Assembly (NCBI RefSeq): GCF_000227135.1
Contig: NC_018255.1
Coordinates: 777,437 to 841,436, forward strand
Source of the DNA: Leishmania donovani
Taxonomy: Eukaryota; Euglenozoa; Kinetoplastea; Trypanosomatida; Trypanosomatidae
Length of the DNA stretch: 64,000 bases
Direction: 5' to 3'
The number at the start of each line of letters is the position of its first letter. Position 1 is the first letter of the stretch. This document shows, piece by piece, positions 1-9,608 of this stretch. Under the pieces are notes generated by a model that did not search any database, was not told where the DNA came from, and saw only the letters and a list, made by a program, of their open reading frames with translations. Both the position numbers and the translations under genes were made by a program.

Positions 1-123
1 CGTCGGGCATGTAGTCTGTGAGTCGCCTTCTACCTTTTTCAGTGCAGCGGGGACGTGATCGTACGTACGAGGCGCGGGAAACAAGGAGAAGGAGGGAGGA
101 AGAAGAGAGTCCAGATACGCCAT
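1..123 (-). CDS. 5' end of an unidentified gene, cut by the window edge
   Basis: A minus-strand frame opens with ATG at 123 and stays open for 41 codons to the window edge. It begins MAYLDSLLPPSF and includes TYDHVPAALKKVEG. Bases 1-134 are identical to 27294-27427, which is the start of the broken gene at 25152-27416. Upstream of the ATG the two copies diverge after about 11 bases. I do not recognise the family. Codon use looks coding (no stop, mostly G/C third positions). Whether this left copy is intact cannot be seen here. It could also be an assembly-duplicated contig end. Confidence 0.5.
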   Translation of the reverse strand, partial: MAYLDSLLPPSFSLFPAPRTYDHVPAALKKVEGDSQTTCPT

Positions 124-1336
124 CCTTCGACCTTCCTTGATTCACGTCTATTGGATGTGTACTGAAGAAAAGAGAGGCTGCATGTGTGCGATTATCCAGA
201 GAGGGCGAGCGCGTCATGAAGATGACGACAAGTGCAGCGGTTTCATAGCAGTCGATGCCGGAATAGGAGCGCAAGGCGAGAAAAAAGGCCTTCTCAGACT
301 GGCAAGAACGGACCCAAAGCAGAAGAAAGTGCGATAGACAGTGACGATGCCGAGATGCGAACAGCAGGAGGGGGCATATCGCATGCGTTGCAGATGGTAG
401 CGCGCGCAGAAGAGAAAGTGGCCAAAAGAGGTCGTGGAGACGTGGAGAGAGGAAGGTGTGCGAAGCCGCGTGGGGGAGTGGGGGGAGAGTCGATAACGAG
501 CAACAGCGAGGAGCCACAATGCGAGTCCAAGGCCGTGTATTCGTAGCAGCGAGAGAGAAGACTGGCGCGTGTGTGTGTATGTGTGCTAGTGTAGGGTGTG
601 AGATTGGGGACAAGACGCGGACACCATGGAAGGGTCAGCAGGAGGAATCAAAAAGAGAGAGCGAAAACAGGGATGGGCGAGGAGGGGCAGTGTGCACAGA
701 TCGCAGCAGGTGTGCGCACGCGCACGTACAATGTCGTATACACAGGCGAGGAGGGCTCGCGTGACAGAAAGCGAAAGAGGGGCGCAAACGTGCACAGACG
801 CGCGGGCGCGCAAAGAGGGGCCGAAGGGGTGAGGCAGCCGAGTGCCGAAGGGATGGGACGTGGAAGGAGGCACGGCAAGCCCATCCAGAAAGCGGCCCGC
901 TTGAAAAAAAAAAGAGAGCGCGTGCGACGAGGCCGCGACAGCTCAGAACACGAACGCGCTCGTGCTTCTTTGTGCCCCCGCGCATCGGCACGTGCTCCGT
1001 GGCGAAGCGCATACCTTCTTCAAGTGGGCCGTCTTCCGTTTTTCGTTGCTGTTTCCCAAGCTTGTGCGACTGTGTGTTCCGCGCGAGCAGACCGCGAGAG
1101 GCGCCCCACGCCCTTTTCTCTCGCCCACCCCCGCTCGTCAAATCGCCGCCAGCACCGCACCCCCTTTAGCGGTGCGGTATAAAACAGACGATGGGCAGGA
1201 GAGAGAGACCGAAAAGAAAGAGCCAAACGTGGCCAAGCAAAGGGGCCACACGCGCTAACCGGGTGAAGAAAGGTGAAGGCGCCGCCCGACGCCGCCTCCA
1301 CGCTGGCCAAGGGCGCGAGAGGGTGGGGTTAGAAAG
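124..1336. other. Intergenic spacer, no gene recognised
   Basis: This spacer lies between EF-G2 and the truncated left-edge gene. It is purine-rich on the plus strand with many GA and GT/CA runs, so the transcript strand is pyrimidine-rich, as expected for trans-splicing signals. Open frames here overlap one another on both strands with biased, low-complexity protein sequence, and none looks real. Confidence 0.6.
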
Positions 1337-3907
1337 CTAGTCTACGATGCCGAGGTTCTTCAGGATGCGCGTCAGCACAGCCTTCTCCTCCACAACGCGG
1401 TAGTCGTGCAACTTCACAAACATATTTGCATGCCCCTTCACGACTTTTCGCAGCTCCATTGTGTAGCGAAGGGTGTTGCGCATGGCCACGACAGCTGTCA
1501 CGGACCGGCCATCCTCCTGCACGTCAACGGTCAGCGCATGATGCTCGTTGAGGGAGCTGACAACTTTGCCGATGTAAGTGCACTCGGAAAGGTGCACCTC
1601 CACCTCCATCATCGGCTCCAGCAGCGCCAGGTCGTCCTTGCGGGTCGCCTTGAGCAAACTCAGCAGCACTGAGCGGGCAACGTGGGTCAGCGACCTCTCC
1701 TGGAGCTGTGAACCGGCCGTCTTGCGGAAGTACGTCAGCACCACCTCCACACCGTGCATCGGCAACCCCGCTAGAGGACCCAACCGCATGCACGCATCAA
1801 CGGCGGACTGGAAGGACGCTGCAATGAGGCGCAGCTCCTCTTTGGCGTTGCGCACGTCACTTAAACGCGGCCAACTGGAGAGGCCACCGCCCTGCTGCTG
1901 TTGCTGTCTCCCACCGCTGAGAAACTCCTCTTCAAAGGCGCTGTCAATGCGGAAACGGCACTTATCCTTGGTGCTGCACCGCTCTCCGTTCTCCAGCAGC
2001 GGCCGCAGCTCGAGCGAGCACTCGGCGTAGGGTAGGTCGTTCAATAAGCAGGTGTGCCTCTCCACCGACTGGGTCACTCGAATCGTCTCCCGATACTCGA
2101 TGATGGCGCGCAGAAGCCGGCACTTCACCTGGTACTCGTTCGCGAGTCGCGACATGACAATTTCCAGGTGTAGCTCCCCCATCCCACTCACCACCACCGT
2201 TCCCTGCTCGCTCTCCGTGACACGCAGGCTCGGATCCTCCCTGGAGAGCTCGGCCAGGGCGCTCTTGAGCAGCTCCACCTGGTTGCGTGTGGCAGCCTCG
2301 ATGGAGAAGGAGATGACAGCTGGTGGGGCGCTGATGCCCTCTAGTGTGTGCACCTCCTCCTTAACATCGCCACGCCTCACATGCTGCTTAGCCTGCAGAA
2401 GGTGGTGCGAGGGCTGACTGAACAGGGTGTCGCCGGTGTATGTGTGTGTCAAGAAGGCCGCGCCGATCTGGCCAGCCTCTAAGTTCGGCACCTCCACCGG
2501 GTGGTTTGCGTGCATCACATAGAGCTTCTCGATAACCTCTGACTTCTGCCGACTGTTGTTCTCGAGGCGCATGCGCGGGATGATCCTGCCGCTGTACACA
2601 CGCAAGAACACGAGCGGGAGGCGCTGCCCCTTGCCTGGGTGCATCATGTGCATTACCTTGAAGGCGAGGGCCACCGTCGGCACCGTCGGCGCGGCCGAGG
2701 CAGGTGGAAGAGGTACTGGTATCCCATCCTTCGTGAACCCGGTCAGCTGCCGGTCACATGGAGAAGGCAGGTAGTACGTCACGGCGTCGAGCAGCGGCTG
2801 CACGCCTTGATCACGACGAGAGGCGCCGCACAGAACCGGGACGAGCGGCGGTCTATCGCGTGGCGGGTGCACCACGGACCGACGCACGGCGGAGCGCAGC
2901 GCCTCAGTGGAGAGGCGCCGCTCCGCCTCGGCCTCATCGCCGTCGGTGGCGTCCAACTCCGCTATGAATGCCTCCGAGAGCGCATCGTCGACAGCGGTGA
3001 GCTGAGCGATGAGGTCGCGGCGCGCTTTGCGCATGGGGCGAGTCACGTGCGTCAGTTCACGATCCGCAGCTCTGTCACCGTCGCCCGTCGAAGACGGCGT
3101 GGCACCGACAGTGCTGAGGTCTGTTCGCTGCACCTCGAGGCCGTGCTCGCCGTCGAAGCGACACGTCACCTGCTCTACGACGTCGACCACGCCAGCGAAG
3201 CTGCCGTCCTCGGCGTGGAGCGGGATCTGCAGCAGCAGCGGCTCTACCTGCAGCTTGGTGCGTATCGAGTTTACCGACATGGCGAAGTCGGCGTTATACT
3301 TGTCCATCTTGTTCAGAAAGGCGATTAGCGGCGCATTAAACCTGCGGCTCTGCTGCAGTACCGTGTAGCTCTGCGCCTGCACACCGGCAGACGCGTCGAA
3401 CAGAGCCACGACACCGTCTACAATCCGCATCGTCCGCTCCACCTCAACAGTAAAGTCAACGTGGCCTGGGGTGTCGATCAGGTTGATGCCGTGATCCCGC
3501 CACCGCAGGGAGACTGCGGCGGACTGAATCGTGATGCCGCGGTCCGCCTCCTCCTTCATGAAGTCCGTCGTCGTCGTGCCCCTGTCTACGTCGCCGACGC
3601 GCTTCGTGACGCCGGCGTAGAAGAGCATCCGCTCTGTCGTGGTCGTTTTACCGGCGTCGATGTGCGCCGCAATGCCGATGTTGCGCACCTTTCGCACCGC
3701 GGCATCTGCCTCGCGTTCTGCGCCACCGTTGGTGCTATGGCCTGAGCTACAAGAAATGGCGGAGGAAGCAAGTAGGAGAAGACTTGGGCGGAACAGCCCA
3801 CAGACGGGACTGTTCGGCAGCTGGCTGGCTCCACTGACAAGTCGACGTCGCGGACGCGACGCGTGAAGCGTGAGCGAGCGGTGCAGCATCCGCGGCACTG
3901 TTGCCAC
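1337..3907 (-). CDS. Mitochondrial elongation factor G, EF-G2/GFM2 (ribosome recycling) type
   Basis: A translational GTPase of 856 residues, expected in the mitochondrial matrix. The first ~70 residues are Arg/Ser/Leu-rich without acidic clusters, fitting a transit peptide; starts at M1 or M7 are possible. GTPase motifs are complete: AHIDAGKT at 81-88 (P-loop), RGIT at 123-126, DTPGH at 145-149, NKMD at 199-202. EF-G domains II-V follow; GMGELHLEI is the typical domain III motif. The segment around 104-118 (GDVDRGTTTTDFM) matches the GDVD-G-T-TDFM pattern of mitochondrial EF-G2/RRF2 rather than the V-MDSME pattern of EF-G1. The EF-G2 type works with ribosome recycling factor to split ribosomes; EF-G1 does translocation. 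That subtype call is inference from this motif. The protein is longer than bacterial EF-G (~700) because of the leader and charged insertions, for instance near residues 270-300 and a Gln/Gly run near 650. Confidence 0.9.
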   Translation of the reverse strand: MATVPRMLHRSLTLHASRPRRRLVSGASQLPNSPVCGLFRPSLLLLASSAISCSSGHSTNGGAEREADAAVRKVRNIGIAAHIDAGKTTTTERMLFYAGVTKRVGDVDRGTTTTDFMKEEADRGITIQSAAVSLRWRDHGINLIDTPGHVDFTVEVERTMRIVDGVVALFDASAGVQAQSYTVLQQSRRFNAPLIAFLNKMDKYNADFAMSVNSIRTKLQVEPLLLQIPLHAEDGSFAGVVDVVEQVTCRFDGEHGLEVQRTDLSTVGATPSSTGDGDRAADRELTHVTRPMRKARRDLIAQLTAVDDALSEAFIAELDATDGDEAEAERRLSTEALRSAVRRSVVHPPRDRPPLVPVLCGASRRDQGVQPLLDAVTYYLPSPCDRQLTGFTKDGIPVPLPPASAAPTVPTVALAFKVMHMMHPGKGQRLPLVFLRVYSGRIIPRMRLENNSRQKSEVIEKLYVMHANHPVEVPNLEAGQIGAAFLTHTYTGDTLFSQPSHHLLQAKQHVRRGDVKEEVHTLEGISAPPAVISFSIEAATRNQVELLKSALAELSREDPSLRVTESEQGTVVVSGMGELHLEIVMSRLANEYQVKCRLLRAIIEYRETIRVTQSVERHTCLLNDLPYAECSLELRPLLENGERCSTKDKCRFRIDSAFEEEFLSGGRQQQQQGGGLSSWPRLSDVRNAKEELRLIAASFQSAVDACMRLGPLAGLPMHGVEVVLTYFRKTAGSQLQERSLTHVARSVLLSLLKATRKDDLALLEPMMEVEVHLSECTYIGKVVSSLNEHHALTVDVQEDGRSVTAVVAMRNTLRYTMELRKVVKGHANMFVKLHDYRVVEEKAVLTRILKNLGIVD

Positions 3908-6388
3908 GAAGTGATGTGAGCGACAGAATCCGCCTGCTATTCAGTATGGTGCTCTCTCCTCTCCTCGGCGTTGTGCGATACGAAACGCTTGTGACCGTGC
4001 GCGCCCAGCGACATTGCTGGGAGGAGAAAAACAAGTGGGCTGATGAGGCGCGAGAGCAGCGACGACACCTTCGTGATCGCTGCGGTCGCGACTTTGCACC
4101 AGTATGTAGGCGAGGATGGCAGTGCGGCTCACGGAATGAGTCCGTGATGAGGCCGGATGGTTAAGCCACGAGAGAAGGGAGAAGAGAAAAATGAGAAGGA
4201 GGAGTATGAGCGCTCTTGACGAAACACACTCACGCGCATAAAGATAGAACGAGGCACTGCTCAAACGTGAACGGTCAGCGCACCGGCCTCAGAGTGCAGA
4301 GGGCAAAAAGAAAAAAAGCCGTTGAGCAACCACCACCAGTTGCAAGTAAACCCCATCTCGTAAACATCCCCCGGATCGACCGGGGCAGCGCTATACAAGA
4401 GTTGCAACTGCTTTGCGTCATGCTGCCCTCCCCCCCCCACTCCCTCTTGATCACAGCACACGCGCATACGAAGTTCGTCACTGTCGTGTGTTCCGTCTGC
4501 ACTTCCTTTGCTTACCGTTACGTCGTACGCCACAGTCAAGCCCAAAAATAAGCAATGGGCAATATGTCAAGCGCGAGCACAAGCCCACCTACTAAACGCG
4601 GACGCACACACACACACACACACGCACACAGCGCGAACAACAAGTCTTCTCATTTTATGTGTCTTGTTAACAGGGAGCAAAGACCTTCGCCCCCGCTCTC
4701 TCGCGAGAGAGCGGAGAGGTGGGTCGCGGCGCGTACTGCCCACGCACACAGGGAGCGACAGCGAGCGAGGGGGTTTCAGGAAAGACAAAGCAGAAAAAGA
4801 AATGAAGACGATGATAAAGTGTCCGATGTGCCACCCAGCGAGGGCGAGAGCGTGCGCGCGGAGTGACTCGATGAGGAGACGAAGCGGAAACAAACTCCAG
4901 AACAGGGACGCCGAAAAGAGCAAAACGAGGTCATGAGAAGGTGCTCGTAGCAGGCGCAGCAGCAGCAGCAGCGTTGGTAATAGGGATATACGGAAGAAAA
5001 TATGAAAGCAGAAGACGTTGCCATCAATCGAGGTGTCCTGGAAAGAGACACGCACGCATGCGCGTCCGCACATGCATACACGAGCTAGCACCTCCCATTA
5101 CGATATATCAGCGCAGAGGGTACCAAAAAGCAGAGTGTTTCACCCGCCTCCCACCTGCCCGCCACCTTTTTCCGTGCGACGGAGGAAAGAGTCGGATTAT
5201 CACAGAGGGCGGAGGGAGGCGGGCGGGGCGCATTGGTGTATGGAGCTGGAGACGGAAGAAAAACCTAAGATGACATTTTAAAACCTGCAGCAGCGGATGG
5301 TGTGGAAAGAGGGGAAGGGGAAGCGAAGGGGGAGAAAGGCGCTGTGCGTGTGTGTGCGTGCTTTTGCCTCTGCTATATATTTTCGTTCTCGCCCTTGGAT
5401 CATCTACATGCCTATGTGTGCCTGTCGGTGTAAAGGGTGTGTGGAGGGTCGCCCTGTGCCTATCGCAGACGTCATAGGAGTCGTACTACGAGAAGCCTTC
5501 GTTCCTCCGCGTTGGCGGTGTGCTTCCTGAGCTGGTCTCCGAGTGCGGGGTGTGCAGATGCGTTTCCCTGCTAAGAGGAGGAAGGGAAAAAGGCACCGTC
5601 TCCCTCTCCTTCTCTCTGCGTGCGTGCGCAAGCGTCTGTGCTTCGCCTATTGTTTCTGTGAGAGGGCAGCCGGTGTCGTCCACCCACCCCTCCTTCGTCG
5701 TACCCGCCTCCCATGCACACGCGCACGAAATGGCTCGCTGAGTAGTAGAGGTGGTACGGCCCAAGAAGGAAAGAGAAGCGCGGCGGGGGTAGCGAGGGGA
5801 GCGGGCTCCGGAGGGGGGTGGGTGACATTAACTGTGCTGCCACTTATGTGCTCGCTTTTACGTTGTTTCTTCGCCTACCTGTTTGTTATGTGAGCCGTGT
5901 GCCATACGCGAACACACCCTGTTTAGATTCTCTCTTAAGCACCTCTCGCGTGTTGCTCACTCGTTTCTATGTGCACGCCGAAACCGCCCGACGCCTTCGA
6001 CCCAGACGCAGCACCACCACCGCCGTCGCCGCCTCGCACATCCCGTCTCTCAAATACACTCACACGCATGCCTCGTCTTTGGGCGGGAGAGAGTGAGGCA
6101 GGGAGGGAAGGGAATGCCAGCTCATGATGGAAGAAGGATAAAGAAGATGCGGTGACGAGGTCCGAACATCATCAGCAAGATGCAAAAAGCACGTGGAAGG
6201 GAGGAAAACGAAAGCAAGAGCGCTCGGTTAATGGTTCCTTGCCACCCGTCACTTCACGGGTGTGTGCTTATGCACCTCTGCACGAGTGAGAGGCACACCA
6301 CCACACATAAAAAGCAAAACTCCTACCTAGTCGCTGCGTTGCCGAGCCGCGAGAAAGGGGAGGAGGGCACCCCCATCGATTTTCTTCT
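3908..6388. other. Intergenic spacer between EF-G2 and SIDER copy A
   Basis: This is the 3'UTR/spacer of the RpiB transcript plus the 5' flank of EF-G2. A plus-strand purine run at 4167-4206 reads as a polypyrimidine tract in the transcript, about 260 bases before the EF-G2 ATG, and could direct spliced-leader addition. A CA repeat lies near 4605-4630. No open frame here looks coding; all are short and low-complexity. Confidence 0.5.
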
Positions 6389-6960
6389 TTCCACGCCCAT
6401 GCCACCACACAACAAGAGCTAAGCTCATCTCTGCCCGGCCGGCCACAGGTCCCGTCGCGCGGCGCGAGGCAGCCGTAGGCACACGAGGTGCAGCAATGCC
6501 CAGACCCGGTCATCGGTGCATGGCTTCTGCCTCGAACCTTACCCACCCCCGCCCCACAGGTCGCCCCACAGCCACGCACATTATGCTGGCCATCACCCGG
6601 GGCATCCCTCTCGGGGGGGGGGGGCCAGGCTCACCCCGCCCCCAGTGGGCAGTGAGGGCCGGGGGTGGGACGCGTTCGAGTCACGCCGACACTCCGCCCA
6701 TCCTGTGGATGGCGAAAACGTGTGCGCGGTCGCGGGTCGCTCCGGCGCCACGCCATCCAGCACCGGACACTGCGGGCATCGGCAGTGATACATCGCTCTG
6801 ACGTCCCTACGTCACGCGCGCCTGACCCTGTCACCACCAGAGGTGGTTGTGCAGTGGCAGGAATAGGGGCTGCTTGGCTTCCCCACAGAGAGAGTGGGCA
6901 CTGGGCCCAGAGACACGACGCACAGAGGCATGTGCCCCCCCCCGCGTCGTCACCAGGGAG
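6389..6960 (-). mobile_element. SIDER-type degenerate retroposon, copy A
   Basis: Near-identical over about 500 bases to 20800-21368, 55176-55707 and 63381-63814. Read on the minus strand, the right end (CCTGGTGACGACG, then CAGTGCCCACTCTCTCTGTGG) resembles the ~79-base 5' signature of ingi-clade elements, recalled from the literature. The low-coordinate end passes into an A-rich stretch, so the element runs in the sense of gene transcription, as known for SIDERs in Leishmania 3'UTRs. No protein is encoded. It lies about 0.5 kb downstream of the RpiB stop and probably sits in the RpiB 3'UTR. A run of 12 G at ~6613-6624 is shared with copy B but not with copies at 55 and 63 kb. Exact ends are approximate. 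Confidence 0.8.
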
Positions 6961-7483
6961 CACCACGAACAAACGGGGAACCAGCGCTGGAAGACACGCA
7001 CAGCCGTGTGCGACACCAAGACAGCTGCCAAGTGTAAGAGGTGAGGGGACCGAAAAAAAAAAAAGGAAGGTCAGGTCGAAACGCATGAGGGAAAACGAGA
7101 GCCCTAAGCAAGAACCGCATGGGCGACCGCCCAGGACGAGGCGCGCTGCAACGTGAGAAGTCAAAAATGTCGAGAAGAAAGCGGAGGACGGAGACTACTG
7201 GGGAAGCGGCAGCTCATCGCGTACTCCTCACAGGAGAACTCACGATCGTGTGTGCTTGACAAGGGGGGGACCTCTCCAAAGAGCAACAGAAAAAAGTTAG
7301 CCAGGAAAGAGAGGGAGAGAGAAAGCTGTGAAAAAAAAAAAACGGAGGTGGAGGAGGGCGCAGAGATTATGATGAGGCCAACGGCCTTGTATCCATCGCC
7401 TTGTGCGCGCCCAAGTGTGAGGACGTGTGTCTCTCAACGCTGCATAGTGCGTCCCCACCTCTCTCTCTGCGTGCGCCACACAC
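6961..7483. other. Spacer between SIDER copy A and RpiB
   Basis: This proximal 3'UTR of RpiB holds two A-rich runs (7051-7062 and ~7331-7342 on the plus strand) and GA-rich sequence. No gene is recognised. Confidence 0.5.
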
Positions 7484-8002
7484 TCACTTTCCTTCCTCCT
7501 TAAGACCTCCACAACCGCTGAAGCACCACCGCTGTTCTTCCTTCATCTGCTCCTCCTCAATCACCGTGATCTTGTCGACGCGGTTGCCGTGGCGCCCTTC
7601 CGCCAACGGCTCTGTCGTGAGGAAGGTCTCGATGATGTCGCGGATAACCTCCATTCCACTGGTGCGCACCCCAATGCACAAGATGTGGGCGTTGTTGTGC
7701 TGGCGGCTCAGCTGCGCCGTCACATGGTCGTAGCAAAGAGCCGCACGAATGCCTCTGAACTTGTTGGCCGCGATCGACATGCCGATACCGGTGCCGCAGA
7801 CAAGGATACCCGTGTCCGCCTCGCCCTTCAAGATGGCCTCACACACCTGCGCGGCGTAGTCGGGGTAGTCGACGGATGTGTCGGAGGAGGGGCCCATGTA
7901 CATCACCTTCGACGCGGCACCGCTGGCGTTGATCATGTCCATGATCTCCTGATGTGTGGCGTACGCGGCATGGTCGCAGCCCAGAGCAACACGCTTCGAC
8001 AT
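7484..8002 (-). CDS. RPIB: Ribose-5-phosphate isomerase B
   Basis: This 172-residue enzyme interconverts ribose 5-phosphate and ribulose 5-phosphate in the non-oxidative pentose phosphate pathway. It belongs to the RpiB/LacA/LacB fold, unrelated to RpiA of mammals. Visible motifs: GCDHAA at residues 8-13 with the Asp10/His11 pair, SVDYPDYA at 43-50, CGTGIGMSIAANK at 69-81 containing the catalytic Cys69 and the phosphate-binding Gly-rich loop, and His102 after the QLSRQ segment. Length is slightly above the bacterial norm (~150) because of a Lys/Glu-rich C-terminal tail ending EEGK. It has no obvious signal; cytosol and/or glycosome are the usual places in trypanosomatids. The start has a good trans-splice signal ~45 bases upstream. 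The SIDER at 6389-6960 lies in its presumed 3'UTR. Confidence 0.97.
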   Translation of the reverse strand: MSKRVALGCDHAAYATHQEIMDMINASGAASKVMYMGPSSDTSVDYPDYAAQVCEAILKGEADTGILVCGTGIGMSIAANKFRGIRAALCYDHVTAQLSRQHNNAHILCIGVRTSGMEVIRDIIETFLTTEPLAEGRHGNRVDKITVIEEEQMKEEQRWCFSGCGGLKEEGK

Positions 8003-8043
8003 GACTCGACGAGGGAGTTCGAGAGCGGGATGGAGAGAGAGAG

Positions 8044-8100
8044 CGCTTGGTGGTGGTGGGGGGGGGGAGCAGGAAAAAGGGAAAAAGTGGGAGGGGATGA
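8044..8100 (-). promoter_or_regulatory. Predicted trans-splicing signal of RpiB
   Basis: A plus-strand purine run at about 8060-8098 reads as an almost pure pyrimidine tract in the transcript. It is followed by repeated ACC and the first AG at 8047-8046. Spliced-leader addition there would leave a 5'UTR of about 44 bases before the ATG at 8002. Inference from tract plus first AG only. Confidence 0.45.
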
Positions 8101-9608
8101 GGCGGTCGCAATCCGCTAGCCGTGTACGCGTGTGTGCCTGTGCGGGCGTACGTGGAAGCCAAAGAAAGAGAAAGAGACGTGAAGCAGGATCGCGTGCACT
8201 GGAGAATCAAGTTTGCTCTCGACTTGGACGCAAGGGGGCAGGGGACGGGTAAAGGCAGGTATGAAGAGTAGACGATGGGAAGAGGGAGAGCGCACGCGCG
8301 AGAGAACGGAGAACCAGAAAGAATACATGACAAGAAAGGCGTGTGAAAGGGCAGGAAAGAGAGCGAGACACATCACGCACATGCGCATAATCGATGTACG
8401 GTGGGGCGGTTGGGAAAGGCAAGAGGCGGAGAGAGACGAACACGGGTGATGCAGGGGAGGAGGGAGGCTGAGAAATGGCGTCAACGAACACCGTCTCGTC
8501 GTTACCATTTAGAGGCGAAAGAAACGGCACCCTCTTTTGGGAGGCGCGCCGAGCGAGAGGTTCCGAAAAGAGGACACTCCTGTGACCGTGTTCACAAGTG
8601 CATGAATGTTTGCGCGGGTGTATGAGTGTGTCGGTGTGTGCAACAGAATACACTACTGCACGCGCTTTTAAGGCTGGAGAGCGTCATTATACCGGCGCGC
8701 AGGCATCCACAATCGCAAAGAAACCACCGTTCGTTCATGCCGCTGGAGGTGCCCGCAAAGGGGGGTGGACAAAAGCAAGAGGAAGTAGTGCGACACACGC
8801 AGCGGCATTTCGCCGCGCACCTCCTTCGCTCTGTCTTGCGTCCGCCTTTTGCTTTTCCTCTGCTGCTGCTCTGAAGCTGTGTAGTAAAGATAAGATAGGA
8901 AGGGGAATGCTTATGTGTTGTTGCCCACACATCGAAACAAGGTGCATCCTCATCCAGCCATCCACCCTCCCCTCGCACGCAGCTCTGCCCCGCCGCGGCA
9001 GGCGCTCTTCTTGTCCTACCTCTCTTTCTCACGTCCGTGAAGGCGTAGACTTGCACAGGCTACGAAGCAGGGGAGGGGGAACGGCGGGGGATACATGAAG
9101 AGGATGAGGAGGAAGGAAGCATCGCAAACGCTTCCCCCGCACAACACATACACACGTGCCACAAGCACTCAAACACGCAGACATGGAAAGAAGTGGGGGA
9201 GGGTTTTTTTACCGCCCCTTATATCTGTGGGGTTCCATCATCATTGCAGCAGAGTCTCGAGAAAAAACGTCTTTGCTTATTCGCATCGCAGCGCGCCATG
9301 CAATCTGTGTCCGTCTCCCTCTCTGTCGGTGCGTGCGACACACAACACCGGTACTCTTCTTTGGTGGGCGAAACGGATAACGTCACTGTAGGCACAGAGA
9401 ATGGAAGAAGGCGGATGGAGAGGGGAGGGGGCCACGAGAAGCACGCAAAGGCGTCGCTTTCTGGCAACGTATGCCTTGTGGCACAGAACGGCAGCGGCAA
9501 GTAAGCACCACATCAGGCCTTCGTCTCTTGTGTCTCTCGTCCACCACCGCCCCAAGGCCTTCTTTACCCATACCGTTCGCCGTTATTCCCTATCCATCAG
9601 CTCTCCCG
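8101..9608. other. Intergenic spacer upstream of RpiB
   Basis: This is the 3'UTR region of the TRPC4AP-like gene. It is mixed purine-rich and GT/CA-rich sequence with a T/G-rich part near 8600-8640. No conserved element or gene is recognised; open frames are low-complexity Arg/Ser/Pro-rich shadows. Confidence 0.55.

Noticed and set aside
6496..6801. Open frames of ~100 codons repeated in every SIDER copy (also at 20766, 55257, 63453)
   Set aside because: They recur only because the copies are almost identical; frames exist on both strands and the composition is not protein-like.
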